A stretch of 64,000 nucleotides of DNA, from positions 372,001 to 436,000 of the forward strand of contig NZ_JACOGF010000004.1 in the NCBI RefSeq assembly GCF_014284335.1, in the 5' to 3' direction. Positions within the stretch are counted from its first letter, which is position 1; each line of letters starts with the position of its first letter. Both the position numbers and the translations under genes were made by a program. The notes below the pieces were generated by a model. That model did no database searches, had not been told where the DNA came from, and worked only from the letters and a program-made list of their open reading frames with translations. This DNA is from Undibacterium hunanense (GTDB lineage Bacteria; Pseudomonadota; Gammaproteobacteria; Burkholderiales; Burkholderiaceae_D). Shown here in pieces: positions 8,518 to 16,847 of this stretch.

Positions 8518-9351
8518 ATGTCACGTCTTGCTCTCAAATCAGTGTCATGTATGTCGGTTTGCCTTATGTTGACACTGTCTGCCCTGTCATCTGTGCAGGC
8601 CCAGACTGCAAATCCATCATCGAGCGATGAAATCGCCAAATACAGGCAAATGCTGGCTGATGGCAACCCGGCCGAATTATGGGAAATGCGCGGCCAGGAA
8701 CTCTGGCAAAAAAAACTGGGGCCAAACCAGCAATCACTGGAGCAATGTGATCTGGGTAAGGGGCCGGGTGTGACCAAGGGAGCCTATGCAGAGTTGCCGC
8801 GCTATTTTAAAGACACCAACAAAGTCATGGATCTTGAGCAGCGTCTCATGCACTGCCGTATCAATCTGCAAGGCTTGACGCCTGAGCAGGCACGCAAGAC
8901 TCCCTTCGGTTCTGCCGGCAATCCTTCCGACATCGAAGCGCTGGTTGCTTTTCTGACGGCAGAATCGCGTGGCATGAAGCTGGCCATCAGTACCAAACAT
9001 CCAGCAGAAAAACAGGCTTATGAAATTGGTAAAAAGATTTTTTATTACCGGGCCGGCTCGCATGATTTTTCCTGTGCATCCTGCCATTCTAGTGATGGGC
9101 AGCGCATACGCCTGCAAGACTTGCCGAATTTGAATAACAAGACCAATGCCCAGGCCGCTTATTCTACCTGGCCTGCTTACCGCGTTTCGCAAGGCGAAGT
9201 CCGCAGCATGCAGCACAGGTTGAATGATTGCTTCCGCCAGCAACGCTTCCCCGTGCCTGACTATGCTTCAGACACCATCACTGCATTGACCATGTTTCTG
9301 GCAAAGTTTGCCGATGGCGCGGTCATGAATGCACCTGCCTTAAAACGCTAG
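8518..9351 (+). CDS. soxA: L-cysteine S-thiosulfotransferase subunit SoxA
   Basis: A 277-residue periplasmic c-type cytochrome that, with SoxX, joins thiosulfate to the SoxY cysteine. The signal peptide ends at VQA (about residue 28). There is one heme motif, CASCH at 186-190. The predicted active-site cysteine is Cys238 in NDCFRQQRFP. The N-terminal domain has no CxxCH but carries Cys77 and Cys113, consistent with the single-heme type in which the first heme is replaced by a disulfide. AAGGA precedes the ATG. Coupled with soxZ and soxX. Confidence 0.94.
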   Translation: MSRLALKSVSCMSVCLMLTLSALSSVQAQTANPSSSDEIAKYRQMLADGNPAELWEMRGQELWQKKLGPNQQSLEQCDLGKGPGVTKGAYAELPRYFKDTNKVMDLEQRLMHCRINLQGLTPEQARKTPFGSAGNPSDIEALVAFLTAESRGMKLAISTKHPAEKQAYEIGKKIFYYRAGSHDFSCASCHSSDGQRIRLQDLPNLNNKTNAQAAYSTWPAYRVSQGEVRSMQHRLNDCFRQQRFPVPDYASDTITALTMFLAKFADGAVMNAPALKR

Positions 9352-9368
9352 ACGCCAAGGGGATACGC

Positions 9369-9992
9369 ATGAAAATTTTACGCTTGCACCACGTCAGTGT
9401 CTTGCTGGTCGCCGCCTGTTGCACGACACAGGTTCTTGCTGCCGAACCTGATTATGCCAAGGCTGCCCTTGACATGATGAAGGCTGACTTCAAAGCCAAG
9501 GGTCCTGCCACCATGGAACGCATGGTGCAGCAGGATGAAGCCCAGGCATTATGCAGTGCCAATCCACAGGGTTTGAAACCCAAGCCGGCAAAAAAACTGG
9601 AACAGGCGCAACTGGCTGCCGTTAAATATCCGGCAGATGGCCAGTATATGGGCGACTGGAAGAATGGTGAAAAAATCGCCCAGAATGGCCGTGGCATGCA
9701 ATCGTCCGATGCTGTGGGTTCTGTGAATGGCGGTAATTGCTATGCCTGCCATCAGATGAGCAAGACTGAAATTTCTTTCGGTAACATCGGGCCAACCTTA
9801 TATCAATACGGAAAACTGCGCGGGGCCAGTCCAGAGATAGTGAAATATACCTGGGGCAAAATTTATAATGCGCAAGCTTATAACGCCTGTTCCAAGATGC
9901 CGCGTTTTGGGCATAACGGGGTGTTGACTGAGGCGCAGTTGAAGGATGTGATGGCCTTGTTGCTGGATGTGGAGTCCCCGGTAAACAAATAG
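9369..9992 (+). CDS. soxX: Cytochrome c subunit SoxX
   Basis: A 207-residue monoheme cytochrome with a signal peptide ending at VLA and a heme site CYACH at 124-128. SKMPRFGHNG near the C-terminus supplies the usual distal methionine. The family insert between the signal and the heme domain (NPQGLKPKPAKKLEQAQLA) is present. It pairs with SoxA to form SoxXA. AAGGGGAT precedes the ATG, 17 bases after soxA. A repeat-filled gap of 510 bases separates it from soxB. Confidence 0.94.
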   Translation: MKILRLHHVSVLLVAACCTTQVLAAEPDYAKAALDMMKADFKAKGPATMERMVQQDEAQALCSANPQGLKPKPAKKLEQAQLAAVKYPADGQYMGDWKNGEKIAQNGRGMQSSDAVGSVNGGNCYACHQMSKTEISFGNIGPTLYQYGKLRGASPEIVKYTWGKIYNAQAYNACSKMPRFGHNGVLTEAQLKDVMALLLDVESPVNK

Positions 9993-10151
9993 GGCACTGC
10001 GAGTTGAATACAAATGTTTTGCTGCTACCGAAGCAAGTGTATTTCATCTTTACTCTGACCTCATTTACGTCGCTCCAGCGCAGGCTGGAGCCTAGTGGCG
10101 TTTGATGCATACTTGTGTTGTGTGTAAAACGATTGCCCTCCGTGGACACAG

Positions 10152-10352
10152 GCCGGGTTTCGGCCCGGCGGCCGAATTCCTTTCTTTGCTTCGCCAAAGA
10201 ACGGAATCAAAGAAAGGCGGCCGCAGACTCGCCCTTCGGGTGCTTACGCTACGCTTCAGCATAATTTGTGCATCACAAAAAATGGGAAGATCCGCAACTC
10301 GCTTCGCTCAGACATCGGATCTTCTTTTTCCATTTTCTGTGACGCACAAATT
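10152..10352. repeat. Composite long-hairpin extragenic repeat
   Basis: The region between soxX and soxB contains three nested hairpins in sequence. GCCGGG/CCCGGC lies at 10152-10169. An inverted repeat at 10169-10223 has arms CGGCCG...CTTTCTTTG and CAAAGAAAG.CGGCCG. A second inverted repeat at 10263-10352 has arms of over 30 bases (AATTTGTGCATCACAAAA / TTTTCTGTGACGCACAAATT with GGAAGATCCG / CGGATCTTC). The CTTTCTTTGCTTCGCCAAAG core resembles an extragenic element I know from other beta- and gamma-proteobacteria; the copy number here is unknown. No protein is supported. Confidence 0.65.
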
Positions 10353-10377
10353 ACATCATCTCAAGCGGATTAACGTC

Positions 10378-10425
10378 AAAAACAACAGCAACTTCAAAAG
10401 CAACAGCAACTTCAAGAACAAAAGC
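10378..10425 (+). repeat. 18-bp tandem repeat upstream of soxB
   Basis: Two 18-base units, AAAAACAACAGCAACTTC and AAAAGCAACAGCAACTTC, sit at 10378-10395 and 10396-10413, followed by a partial third unit. They lie between the hairpin repeat and the soxB-proximal stem-loop. Confidence 0.75.
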
Positions 10426-10426
10426 A

Positions 10427-10461
10427 GCGTTAATCCCAACAGTAGTCTGTTGGGATAACGC
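10427..10461 (+). promoter_or_regulatory. Strong stem-loop ahead of soxB
   Basis: GCGTTAATCCCAACAG and CTGTTGGGATAACGC pair around a TAGT loop with a single bulged base. No T-run follows, so it is not a standard terminator. It ends 41 bases before the soxB ATG and could be an mRNA 5' stabiliser or processing site; that role is inference. Confidence 0.5.
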
Positions 10462-10502
10462 CTGCATCAAAGCTATACATCTAAAACAGAAAGCAAAACA
10501 TC

Positions 10503-12218
10503 ATGGGTCTGAATCGTCGTGATTTTTTACAGGTAATGGCCATCGCCGCAGCGGGTGGCATGCAGATTGATGCGCACGCAGCGCTGGCGAATCCTGCTAT
10601 GGACAAACTGTACGACCTGCCGCGTTTTGGCAATGTTCATCTCATGCACTTCACTGATTGTCATGCCCAGTTGCTGCCGTTGTATTTTCGTGAACCCAGC
10701 GTCAATCTGGGCATAGGCACGGCATTCGGCAAGAGCCCGCATCTGGTGGGCGAGCATTTGCTGAAACAGTTCGGTATCAAAGCCAACACACCTGAAGCAC
10801 ATGCGTTTAGCTGTCTGAACTTTGAGCAGGCAGCGGCGACCTATGGCAAAGTCGGTGGCTTTGCGCATTTGACGACATTGATCAAGCGCATCAGGGGTAA
10901 TCGTCCTGGCGCACTCTTGCTCGATGGCGGTGATACCTGGCAGGGGTCGGCGACGGCATTGTGGACGCAGGGGCAGGATATGGTGGATGCCTGTTTGCAG
11001 ATGGGTGTGAATGTCATGACGGCACACTGGGAAATGACTCTGGGCGATAAGCGCGTCAAGCATATTGTCGAGAATGATTTCAAGGGCAAGCTTGATTTTG
11101 TTGCGCAAAATATCCAGACCACTGACTTTGGTGACCCTGTGTTTGAAGCCTTTGTCATGAAAGAGATGAATGGCGTGCCGGTTGCCATCATAGGTCAAGC
11201 TTTCCCGTATACCCCCATCGCCAACCCGCGCTATATGGTGCCGGAATGGAGCTTTGGCATACAGGAAGAAAACATGCAAAAGACCGTCGATGCGGCACGC
11301 GCCAAGGGCGCGAAAGTCGTAGTCGTCTTGTCGCATAATGGTATGGATGTGGATTTGAAGATGGCCTCGCGTGTGCGTGGCATCGACGCCATCCTGGGCG
11401 GACATACCCATGATGGCATGCCCGCACCCGTCATTGTTGAAAACGGTGGTGGCAAGACCCTGGTAACGAATGCGGGTAGCAATAGCAAGTTCCTGGGGGT
11501 ACTGGATTTTGATGTGAAAGAAGGACGCATACAGGGCTTCCAGTATCGCCTGCTGCCAGTGTTTGCCAACTTCCTGCCTGCGGATACACAGATGCAGGCG
11601 CTGATACAAAAAGTACGTGCACCCTATGCGGCAAAGTTGGGTGAAAAACTGGCAGTGACAGAGGGCACTTTGTACCGTCGTGGCAATTTCAATGGCAGTT
11701 TCGATCAACTGATCGTCGATGCACTGATGGAAGTCAGGGGAGCAGAAATCGCGTTTTCTCCGGGCTTCCGCTGGGGCACATCGCTATTGCCAGACAGCGC
11801 CATCACCATGGAACATGTGATGGACCAGACCGCCACCACCTATTCACATACCACCCTGACAGAAATGTCGGGGACCGCCATCAAGACCGTGCTGGAAGAT
11901 GTGGCCGATAATCTCTTCAATCCTGATCCATATTACCAACAGGGAGGTGATATGGTACGTGTTGGTGGCCTGACCTATGCCATAGAGCCGTCCGCCGCCA
12001 TGGGCAAACGCATACAGGATATGCGCCTGAACGGCCAGCCCTTAGTCGACAGCAAAGTCTATAAAGTGGCGGGTTGGGCGCCAGTGGCAGAAGGTGCCAG
12101 AGGTGAACCTGTGTGGGACGTTGTGGCGCAATGGCTGCGTACCCACAAAAAAATCAGCCCGCGCAAGCTGAATACACCAAGACTGATAGGTGTAACTGGT
12201 AATCCAGGTCTGGTTTAA
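10503..12218 (+). CDS. soxB: Thiosulfohydrolase SoxB
   Basis: A 571-residue periplasmic hydrolase that releases sulfate from the SoxY-bound thiosulfonate. It belongs to the 5'-nucleotidase/metallophosphatase superfamily with a dinuclear manganese site. Visible motifs are a Tat signal (NRRDFLQV), FTDCHAQLLPLY (the SoxB version of the DxH motif), DGGDTWQGS, SHNGMDVDL and GGHTHDG. A weak ribosome site precedes the ATG; the upstream stem-loop may matter for expression. The TAA stop shares TTAA (12215-12218) with the stop of the convergent transporter gene. No soxR, soxS, soxV or soxW is visible nearby. Confidence 0.96.
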   Translation: MGLNRRDFLQVMAIAAAGGMQIDAHAALANPAMDKLYDLPRFGNVHLMHFTDCHAQLLPLYFREPSVNLGIGTAFGKSPHLVGEHLLKQFGIKANTPEAHAFSCLNFEQAAATYGKVGGFAHLTTLIKRIRGNRPGALLLDGGDTWQGSATALWTQGQDMVDACLQMGVNVMTAHWEMTLGDKRVKHIVENDFKGKLDFVAQNIQTTDFGDPVFEAFVMKEMNGVPVAIIGQAFPYTPIANPRYMVPEWSFGIQEENMQKTVDAARAKGAKVVVVLSHNGMDVDLKMASRVRGIDAILGGHTHDGMPAPVIVENGGGKTLVTNAGSNSKFLGVLDFDVKEGRIQGFQYRLLPVFANFLPADTQMQALIQKVRAPYAAKLGEKLAVTEGTLYRRGNFNGSFDQLIVDALMEVRGAEIAFSPGFRWGTSLLPDSAITMEHVMDQTATTYSHTTLTEMSGTAIKTVLEDVADNLFNPDPYYQQGGDMVRVGGLTYAIEPSAAMGKRIQDMRLNGQPLVDSKVYKVAGWAPVAEGARGEPVWDVVAQWLRTHKKISPRKLNTPRLIGVTGNPGLV

Positions 12219-13564
12219 TCCGTGTTGGATAGCGGCTTCGGTGACAGTTTGACGATGCCCACGGCCATTGCCGCACAAATCAGCAGAACACCAGCCAGCC
12301 GTATGACGTTTTCAGGATTGCCACTCAGCCAGGCGTGATAGTACAGCGGCAGCGTAAAGATTTGTATGATCATGGGAATGACAATGAACATATTGAAGAT
12401 ACCCATGTACACTCCCGTGCGCTCTGCAGGTATGCTGCCCGCCAGCATGATGTAAGGATTGCCCATGATGCTGGCCCAGGCCAGGCCCACACCCAACATG
12501 GGGATGAACAGCAATGAAGGATTATGGATTGCTGGTATGCTGATCATGCACAGGCCGGCCAGCGTCAGGCAGACTGCATGGCTGATCTTGGGGCCATAGC
12601 GACGGGTGAACGGTACCAGCGCAAAGGCCGCAATAAAGGCGACGAAGTTATAGAATGCGCCTATTTGCCCATTCAATAATCCCGCTTCCCTGAAACCAGC
12701 TGAACTGGGATCACTGGTGCCGAATATGGTACGGCCCAGCGACAGCATGATGTATTGCCAGTAGCAAAACATCGCATACCACTGGAACAGTTTAACCAGT
12801 GCCAGTTGACGCATGGTGGGTGGCATTTCCTTGATGGCTTGTCCTATTTCAGTCAGGGTGGCACGCCAGCCTGTGGCTTGTTTTTTGATCTGCGCCAGTT
12901 GATCTGGCGTCAAAGGAATTTCTGGTGAGGTTTTCAAGGTCCATAAGATGGATGCAATCGAAAATACGGCACCGATAATAAACGCTGCAATGACGATATG
13001 CGGAATATGGTGGCTGTTGACACTATTGCTGTTCATGCCAGCGACGACCAGTATCGATGGCGTCAGGTAAGCCAGGGTTTGCCCCAGACCGGTGAAAGCA
13101 CTTTGCGTCAGGAAGCCGACTGAGTGCTGGCTGGCATCCAGCTTGTCGCTGACAAAGGCGCGATAGGGTTCCATGGTTACATTGTTGGCCGCGTCGAGTA
13201 TCCACAGCAAGCCCGCCGCCATCCACAATGTAGGGCTGAAGGGCATCAGTAAAAGACCCAGACTGCAGAGGATGGCACCGATCAAAAAATAGGGCGTGCG
13301 TCGCCCCCAGCGGCTGACAGTGCGGTCACTCATGGCACCGATCAGTGGTTGTACCAGCAAGCCGGTGACTGGTCCGGCCAGCCATAAGTAAGGCAGGCTG
13401 GCTTCATCAGCGCCCAGATAGGCATAGATGGGGCTCATGCTGCTTTGTTGCAGACCAAAGCTGAACTGTATGCCAAAGAAGCCAAAGTTCATGTTGATGA
13501 TTTGCCAGAATGACAGACGTGGTTTGCCTGTGCTTTGCTGTATGCCTGATGCGCCTGAATTCAT
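12215..13564 (-). CDS. MFS sugar (probably sucrose) transporter
   Basis: A 449-residue, 12-helix major facilitator of the glycoside/sucrose-cation type. [15 protein letters not shown] after the second helix is the family loop motif, and the N-terminal helix [18 protein letters not shown] matches known sucrose or maltose importers. It is the last gene of the sucrose operon and should bring sucrose across the inner membrane. The ATG at 13564 overlaps the kinase stop (ATGA) with GGAG eight bases upstream; a start at 13624 is not needed. Its stop overlaps that of soxB with no terminator between them. Confidence 0.88.
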   Translation of the reverse strand: MNSGASGIQQSTGKPRLSFWQIINMNFGFFGIQFSFGLQQSSMSPIYAYLGADEASLPYLWLAGPVTGLLVQPLIGAMSDRTVSRWGRRTPYFLIGAILCSLGLLLMPFSPTLWMAAGLLWILDAANNVTMEPYRAFVSDKLDASQHSVGFLTQSAFTGLGQTLAYLTPSILVVAGMNSNSVNSHHIPHIVIAAFIIGAVFSIASILWTLKTSPEIPLTPDQLAQIKKQATGWRATLTEIGQAIKEMPPTMRQLALVKLFQWYAMFCYWQYIMLSLGRTIFGTSDPSSAGFREAGLLNGQIGAFYNFVAFIAAFALVPFTRRYGPKISHAVCLTLAGLCMISIPAIHNPSLLFIPMLGVGLAWASIMGNPYIMLAGSIPAERTGVYMGIFNMFIVIPMIIQIFTLPLYYHAWLSGNPENVIRLAGVLLICAAMAVGIVKLSPKPLSNTD

Positions 13565-14559
13565 TTGCTGACTCCGCCGGGATTGTTGATGGCCGGGGTT
13601 TCTATATCCCAGCGTTGTTGCCATCGCGAGTAAAATTCCAGATCACTGGCCACAGCGCCACGCACGCCGCAAATGGCTGCTGCAAATTCATGGGCACGCT
13701 GCAGGCTGACGGTTAATGGCCAGTCGCGCTGTAAGCCAAGCAGGAAGATGGCAGAGAATGCATCGCCACCACCAACGGTATCAACGATCTGAACCTGTAT
13801 GGCTTCTGCTGCACTGCGCAGGTAAAGTCCGGCCTTATCCAGATATCTATAGCCGTGTTCACCCAAAGTAATGAGAATCGCTTGCAGGTCAAAGAGCTTG
13901 ATCAGTGCTGAAGCCTGTTCTTGTATTTCGGCATCACCAAATTGATGATGGGTATCAGGTTTGATCTTGTTCAGATAAATTTCTGCAAGTATCTGTAATT
14001 CTTCTTCATTCAGTTTGAGTATGTCTGCGCATTGCAGCGATTGTTCCATGCTTGCCAGGCTATATTGCATGGCACGCAAATTCAGGTCCAGGTATTTGAT
14101 GGCATTCGTTTGTTGCAGCAGCTTGTAAAGGGCTGCGCGTGACGTGGCATGTCTTTGTGCCAGTGTGCCAAAATAAAAGATACCCTGATTGTGCAATGGA
14201 CAGGTCTGTTGCATCGCCAGTACGGCAGTCTGGGCGTCGATATGGTCGTAAGCCTGGTTGTTCAAGATTTCGAAGTGATGTATGGCTTTGTTATTGCTGT
14301 CTTCCTGGGTGACCTTGACGCGACCTGTAGGGTGCTGCGTGTCAGTCTGCAAGCCGGATGTCAGCAGTTTGAAGCGTTGCATGTCGGCGCGTATCAGCGC
14401 TGCTGTAGTGTCATCACCTACGCGTGAAATCATCAGCGGAGCGCAATCAAAGTAACCCATTGTACGGGCGACATTGAAAGGTGCGCCACCCACCACAGGC
14501 TGATCTGGAAAGTCGTCGATCAGGGTTTCGCCAAAGATGACGATGGGTTTGCTTGTCAT
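13561..14559 (-). CDS. PfkB-family fructokinase
   Basis: A 332-residue ribokinase-type sugar kinase. Family motifs are VVGGAPFNVARTMG near residue 25 and the catalytic, anion-hole motif DTVGGGDAFSA near residue 250. It should phosphorylate the fructose that amylosucrase releases. The ATG at 14559 overlaps the amylosucrase stop (ATGA), preceded by GGAG, and its own stop overlaps the transporter start, so all three are translationally coupled. Fructose specificity comes from context; other PfkB substrates are possible. Confidence 0.87.
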   Translation of the reverse strand: MTSKPIVIFGETLIDDFPDQPVVGGAPFNVARTMGYFDCAPLMISRVGDDTTAALIRADMQRFKLLTSGLQTDTQHPTGRVKVTQEDSNNKAIHHFEILNNQAYDHIDAQTAVLAMQQTCPLHNQGIFYFGTLAQRHATSRAALYKLLQQTNAIKYLDLNLRAMQYSLASMEQSLQCADILKLNEEELQILAEIYLNKIKPDTHHQFGDAEIQEQASALIKLFDLQAILITLGEHGYRYLDKAGLYLRSAAEAIQVQIVDTVGGGDAFSAIFLLGLQRDWPLTVSLQRAHEFAAAICGVRGAVASDLEFYSRWQQRWDIETPAINNPGGVSK

Positions 14560-16562
14560 GCGTTTACTCCTGAATGATTCTTTGGTGTCAGCCATAACTG
14601 CGCATAAGCCGTCAAGGTGACTGTCGCGCCAGTATCAAACCGGTCCAGCTGATTTACCCATGCCTGCGCAGGAATATCATAGCCTGTCAGCAGCGTGTTG
14701 ATATCGATACTCACGTTGTTTTCTGAAAAATTTGCCAGATACAGCAATGGCTGTTCCAGCGAACCGCGCATGAACGCTAGTACGGCGGGTGATGCCTGTG
14801 TCAGTAACTGACGTGGCGTGGCTGCCGCCAGTTGCGGTAATTGCTTGCGTATTTGTAGCATATGACAGATGGCATTGAATACCGCGCCGGTATGGCTAAG
14901 GCTGTCATGGCGCTGCTGGTACAGATTTTCATCCCAGACCGGCCGGTGCAGCCAGCGACTGTCTGCCGCCTGAGCGGCGATGTGCTGATAGGTTTCATCA
15001 TTTGCCTGCGCCAGTTCGTCCCCCATATAAATCAGCGGCATGCCACCGAAGCAAAAACTGAGGCCGTACAACAACACAAGGCGTTGCCGGGCCAGATATT
15101 TTTCTTCTATGCTTTGTGCACTGGAAAAGCCGGCTAATGCCGATGCCATGCCAACTGTTCCATGTACGGCATTGGCATCGCTGGCCTGGAAACTCTGGCC
15201 ACGCGCGTAACTGTTGGAGCTGTTGTAACTGTTGTCGCCGCTATAAAAGCGCGATACTCTTGCCAGTCTTTGCTGTACGTCTTCTGCTTCCAGACTGGCT
15301 TCTGGTCGTAATACATTCCAGCCTATATCATCATGACAGCGCACATAAGTCAGCCAGCTGCTTTGTGCTGGCACAGCTGGCGTGGCGGCGACCACATGGC
15401 GTATCAGGCTGGTATCCTGTTCTGCCAGTGCGACCCAGGATGCTGCCATCAGGCTGCTGTGATAGGCGAGGTGACATTCCCGTGTCGCTTGCGCTTCATT
15501 ATTGCTACCAAGATAGGCCGGCAATTCAGCCGTTTCAACAATGGCTTCGGCTTTCAGCAGTACACCGGGTGCTGCGATATCTACCAGGCTGCGCAAGGCT
15601 TGCAATATCTGGTGTGCTTCTGGCTGGTTCATGCATTTGGTGCCGGTACGTTTCCACAGAAATGCAGTCGAATCCAGGCGAAATGCTTCTACTCCGCGAT
15701 TTGCCAGGCGCAACAGGGCGGCAGCCATATCGGCAAACACGGCCGGGTTACGGTAGTTTAGATCCCATTGATAGGGATAAAAAGTAGTCCATACCCATGC
15801 CTGCATGTCGGATACGTAACTGAAATTACCCGGTGCGACCTGAGGGAATACCTGGCCCAGGTTTTTTTCAAATGCATCAGGTTTATTGCGATTGGGGTAA
15901 TGGTAAAAATAATCGCGATAGCGGGCGTCACCATTTTTTGCTGCAACAGCCCACGGGTGATCATCGGCCACATGGTTAAGGATAAAGTCTGAACACAGGC
16001 TGATACCGGCCTGTCGTAAGGCATCGCAAGTCTGTTCCAGGTCCTGCATGGTGCCAAGCGGTGGTTCTATTGCATCAAAATCGGCTACCGCAAAACCGCC
16101 GTCGTTTTCACCTGCACGGGCCTTCAGGAACGGCAATAGATGCAGATAAGTTACGCCCAGTTCCTGCAAGTGCGGAATACGCTGTTGTACTCCTTTCAGG
16201 TCACCGGCAAAACGGTCGACGTAACAGCAGTAACCAAGCATGTTTTCTTTGGTGAACCATTGGGTGTCCTCGCTTCTTTGCTGATCCAGTTCCAGCAAAC
16301 TGGCGGGGCGCTGGGCAATGCTGCTGCCTGTTATGGAAAGCAAGTCCATCAGCCACAGCGCAAACGCATGTTCATCAGCGAACCGGTTGGCATACAGGTG
16401 ATGCAGGTCTTGATGCAAAACAGGGAAGTGCTGCTGAAATCTGTTACTGATGCGTTCACGCATGCCAGGCGCTAAGTCAGGCGCTAAGTCAGACGACGGC
16501 CCGGATGACATGCCGGCAAGCAGGCTTGTTAAAAAACGATCGGTAGTGAATGGCACGGACAT
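14556..16562 (-). CDS. Amylosucrase or sucrose hydrolase (GH13)
   Basis: A 668-residue cytoplasmic enzyme of glycoside hydrolase family 13, subfamily 4 type. It splits sucrose into fructose and either glucose or alpha-1,4-glucan. The catalytic residues are Asp297 (EAFRLDSTAF), Glu339 (LKAEAIVE) and a transition-state Asp in RCHDDIGW (411/412). Length and the all-helical N-terminal domain fit amylosucrase. The sequence alone does not tell glucan synthesis from plain hydrolysis. No signal peptide. The N-terminus carries a perfect 12-bp tandem duplication (16467-16490) encoding LAPDLAP. Confidence 0.9.
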   Translation of the reverse strand: MSVPFTTDRFLTSLLAGMSSGPSSDLAPDLAPGMRERISNRFQQHFPVLHQDLHHLYANRFADEHAFALWLMDLLSITGSSIAQRPASLLELDQQRSEDTQWFTKENMLGYCCYVDRFAGDLKGVQQRIPHLQELGVTYLHLLPFLKARAGENDGGFAVADFDAIEPPLGTMQDLEQTCDALRQAGISLCSDFILNHVADDHPWAVAAKNGDARYRDYFYHYPNRNKPDAFEKNLGQVFPQVAPGNFSYVSDMQAWVWTTFYPYQWDLNYRNPAVFADMAAALLRLANRGVEAFRLDSTAFLWKRTGTKCMNQPEAHQILQALRSLVDIAAPGVLLKAEAIVETAELPAYLGSNNEAQATRECHLAYHSSLMAASWVALAEQDTSLIRHVVAATPAVPAQSSWLTYVRCHDDIGWNVLRPEASLEAEDVQQRLARVSRFYSGDNSYNSSNSYARGQSFQASDANAVHGTVGMASALAGFSSAQSIEEKYLARQRLVLLYGLSFCFGGMPLIYMGDELAQANDETYQHIAAQAADSRWLHRPVWDENLYQQRHDSLSHTGAVFNAICHMLQIRKQLPQLAAATPRQLLTQASPAVLAFMRGSLEQPLLYLANFSENNVSIDINTLLTGYDIPAQAWVNQLDRFDTGATVTLTAYAQLWLTPKNHSGVNA
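16467..16490. repeat. 12-bp tandem duplication in amylosucrase N-terminus
   Basis: Two perfect copies of AGGCGCTAAGTC lie head to tail inside the 5' end of the amylosucrase gene. They keep the frame and add four residues. Confidence 0.85.
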
Positions 16563-16602
16563 GATACGGGCTGAACCTTAGAAAAACAGGAGAGGAGAAA
16601 AT

Positions 16603-16637
16603 GGCTCCCTTTACATGTTGGGGATGTAGAGGGAGCC
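16603..16637 (-). terminator. Hairpin between TonB receptor and amylosucrase
   Basis: GGCTCCCTCTACAT and ATGTAAAGGGAGCC pair on the minus strand with one mismatch around a seven-base loop, followed by ATTTTC. It may act as a weak terminator or processing site that lowers amylosucrase expression relative to the receptor. The remaining bases of this 285-base gap hold two further short palindromes (16731-16746 and 16817-16844) and no gene. Confidence 0.5.
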
Positions 16638-16847
16638 CAAGTGCTACCAGGGAGTAAAGCTATTCTGCAAGTGTGAACGGAACTACTGCACAGCGTGATT
16701 TTGAGTCGATTGTTTTTTGAAAATTCGTAGTCGTACCCCAGTACGATTGTGCGATTGCGTTTTTTCAATTCTCAACTCAAGCTGACACTGTTTGCTATGC
16801 TGCCTTCACGCTTTTTCTACGTATGGAGCCGTGCTCCGTCGTAGCTA

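Noticed and set aside
10102..10458. 118-codon frame across the soxX-soxB gap
   Set aside because: It reads through long inverted repeats and a tandem repeat; the apparent protein is a translation of repeat DNA.
10527..11708. 393-codon open frame antisense to soxB
   Set aside because: It lies wholly inside soxB in the opposite strand, has no ribosome site or recognisable protein pattern, and follows from the codon bias of soxB.
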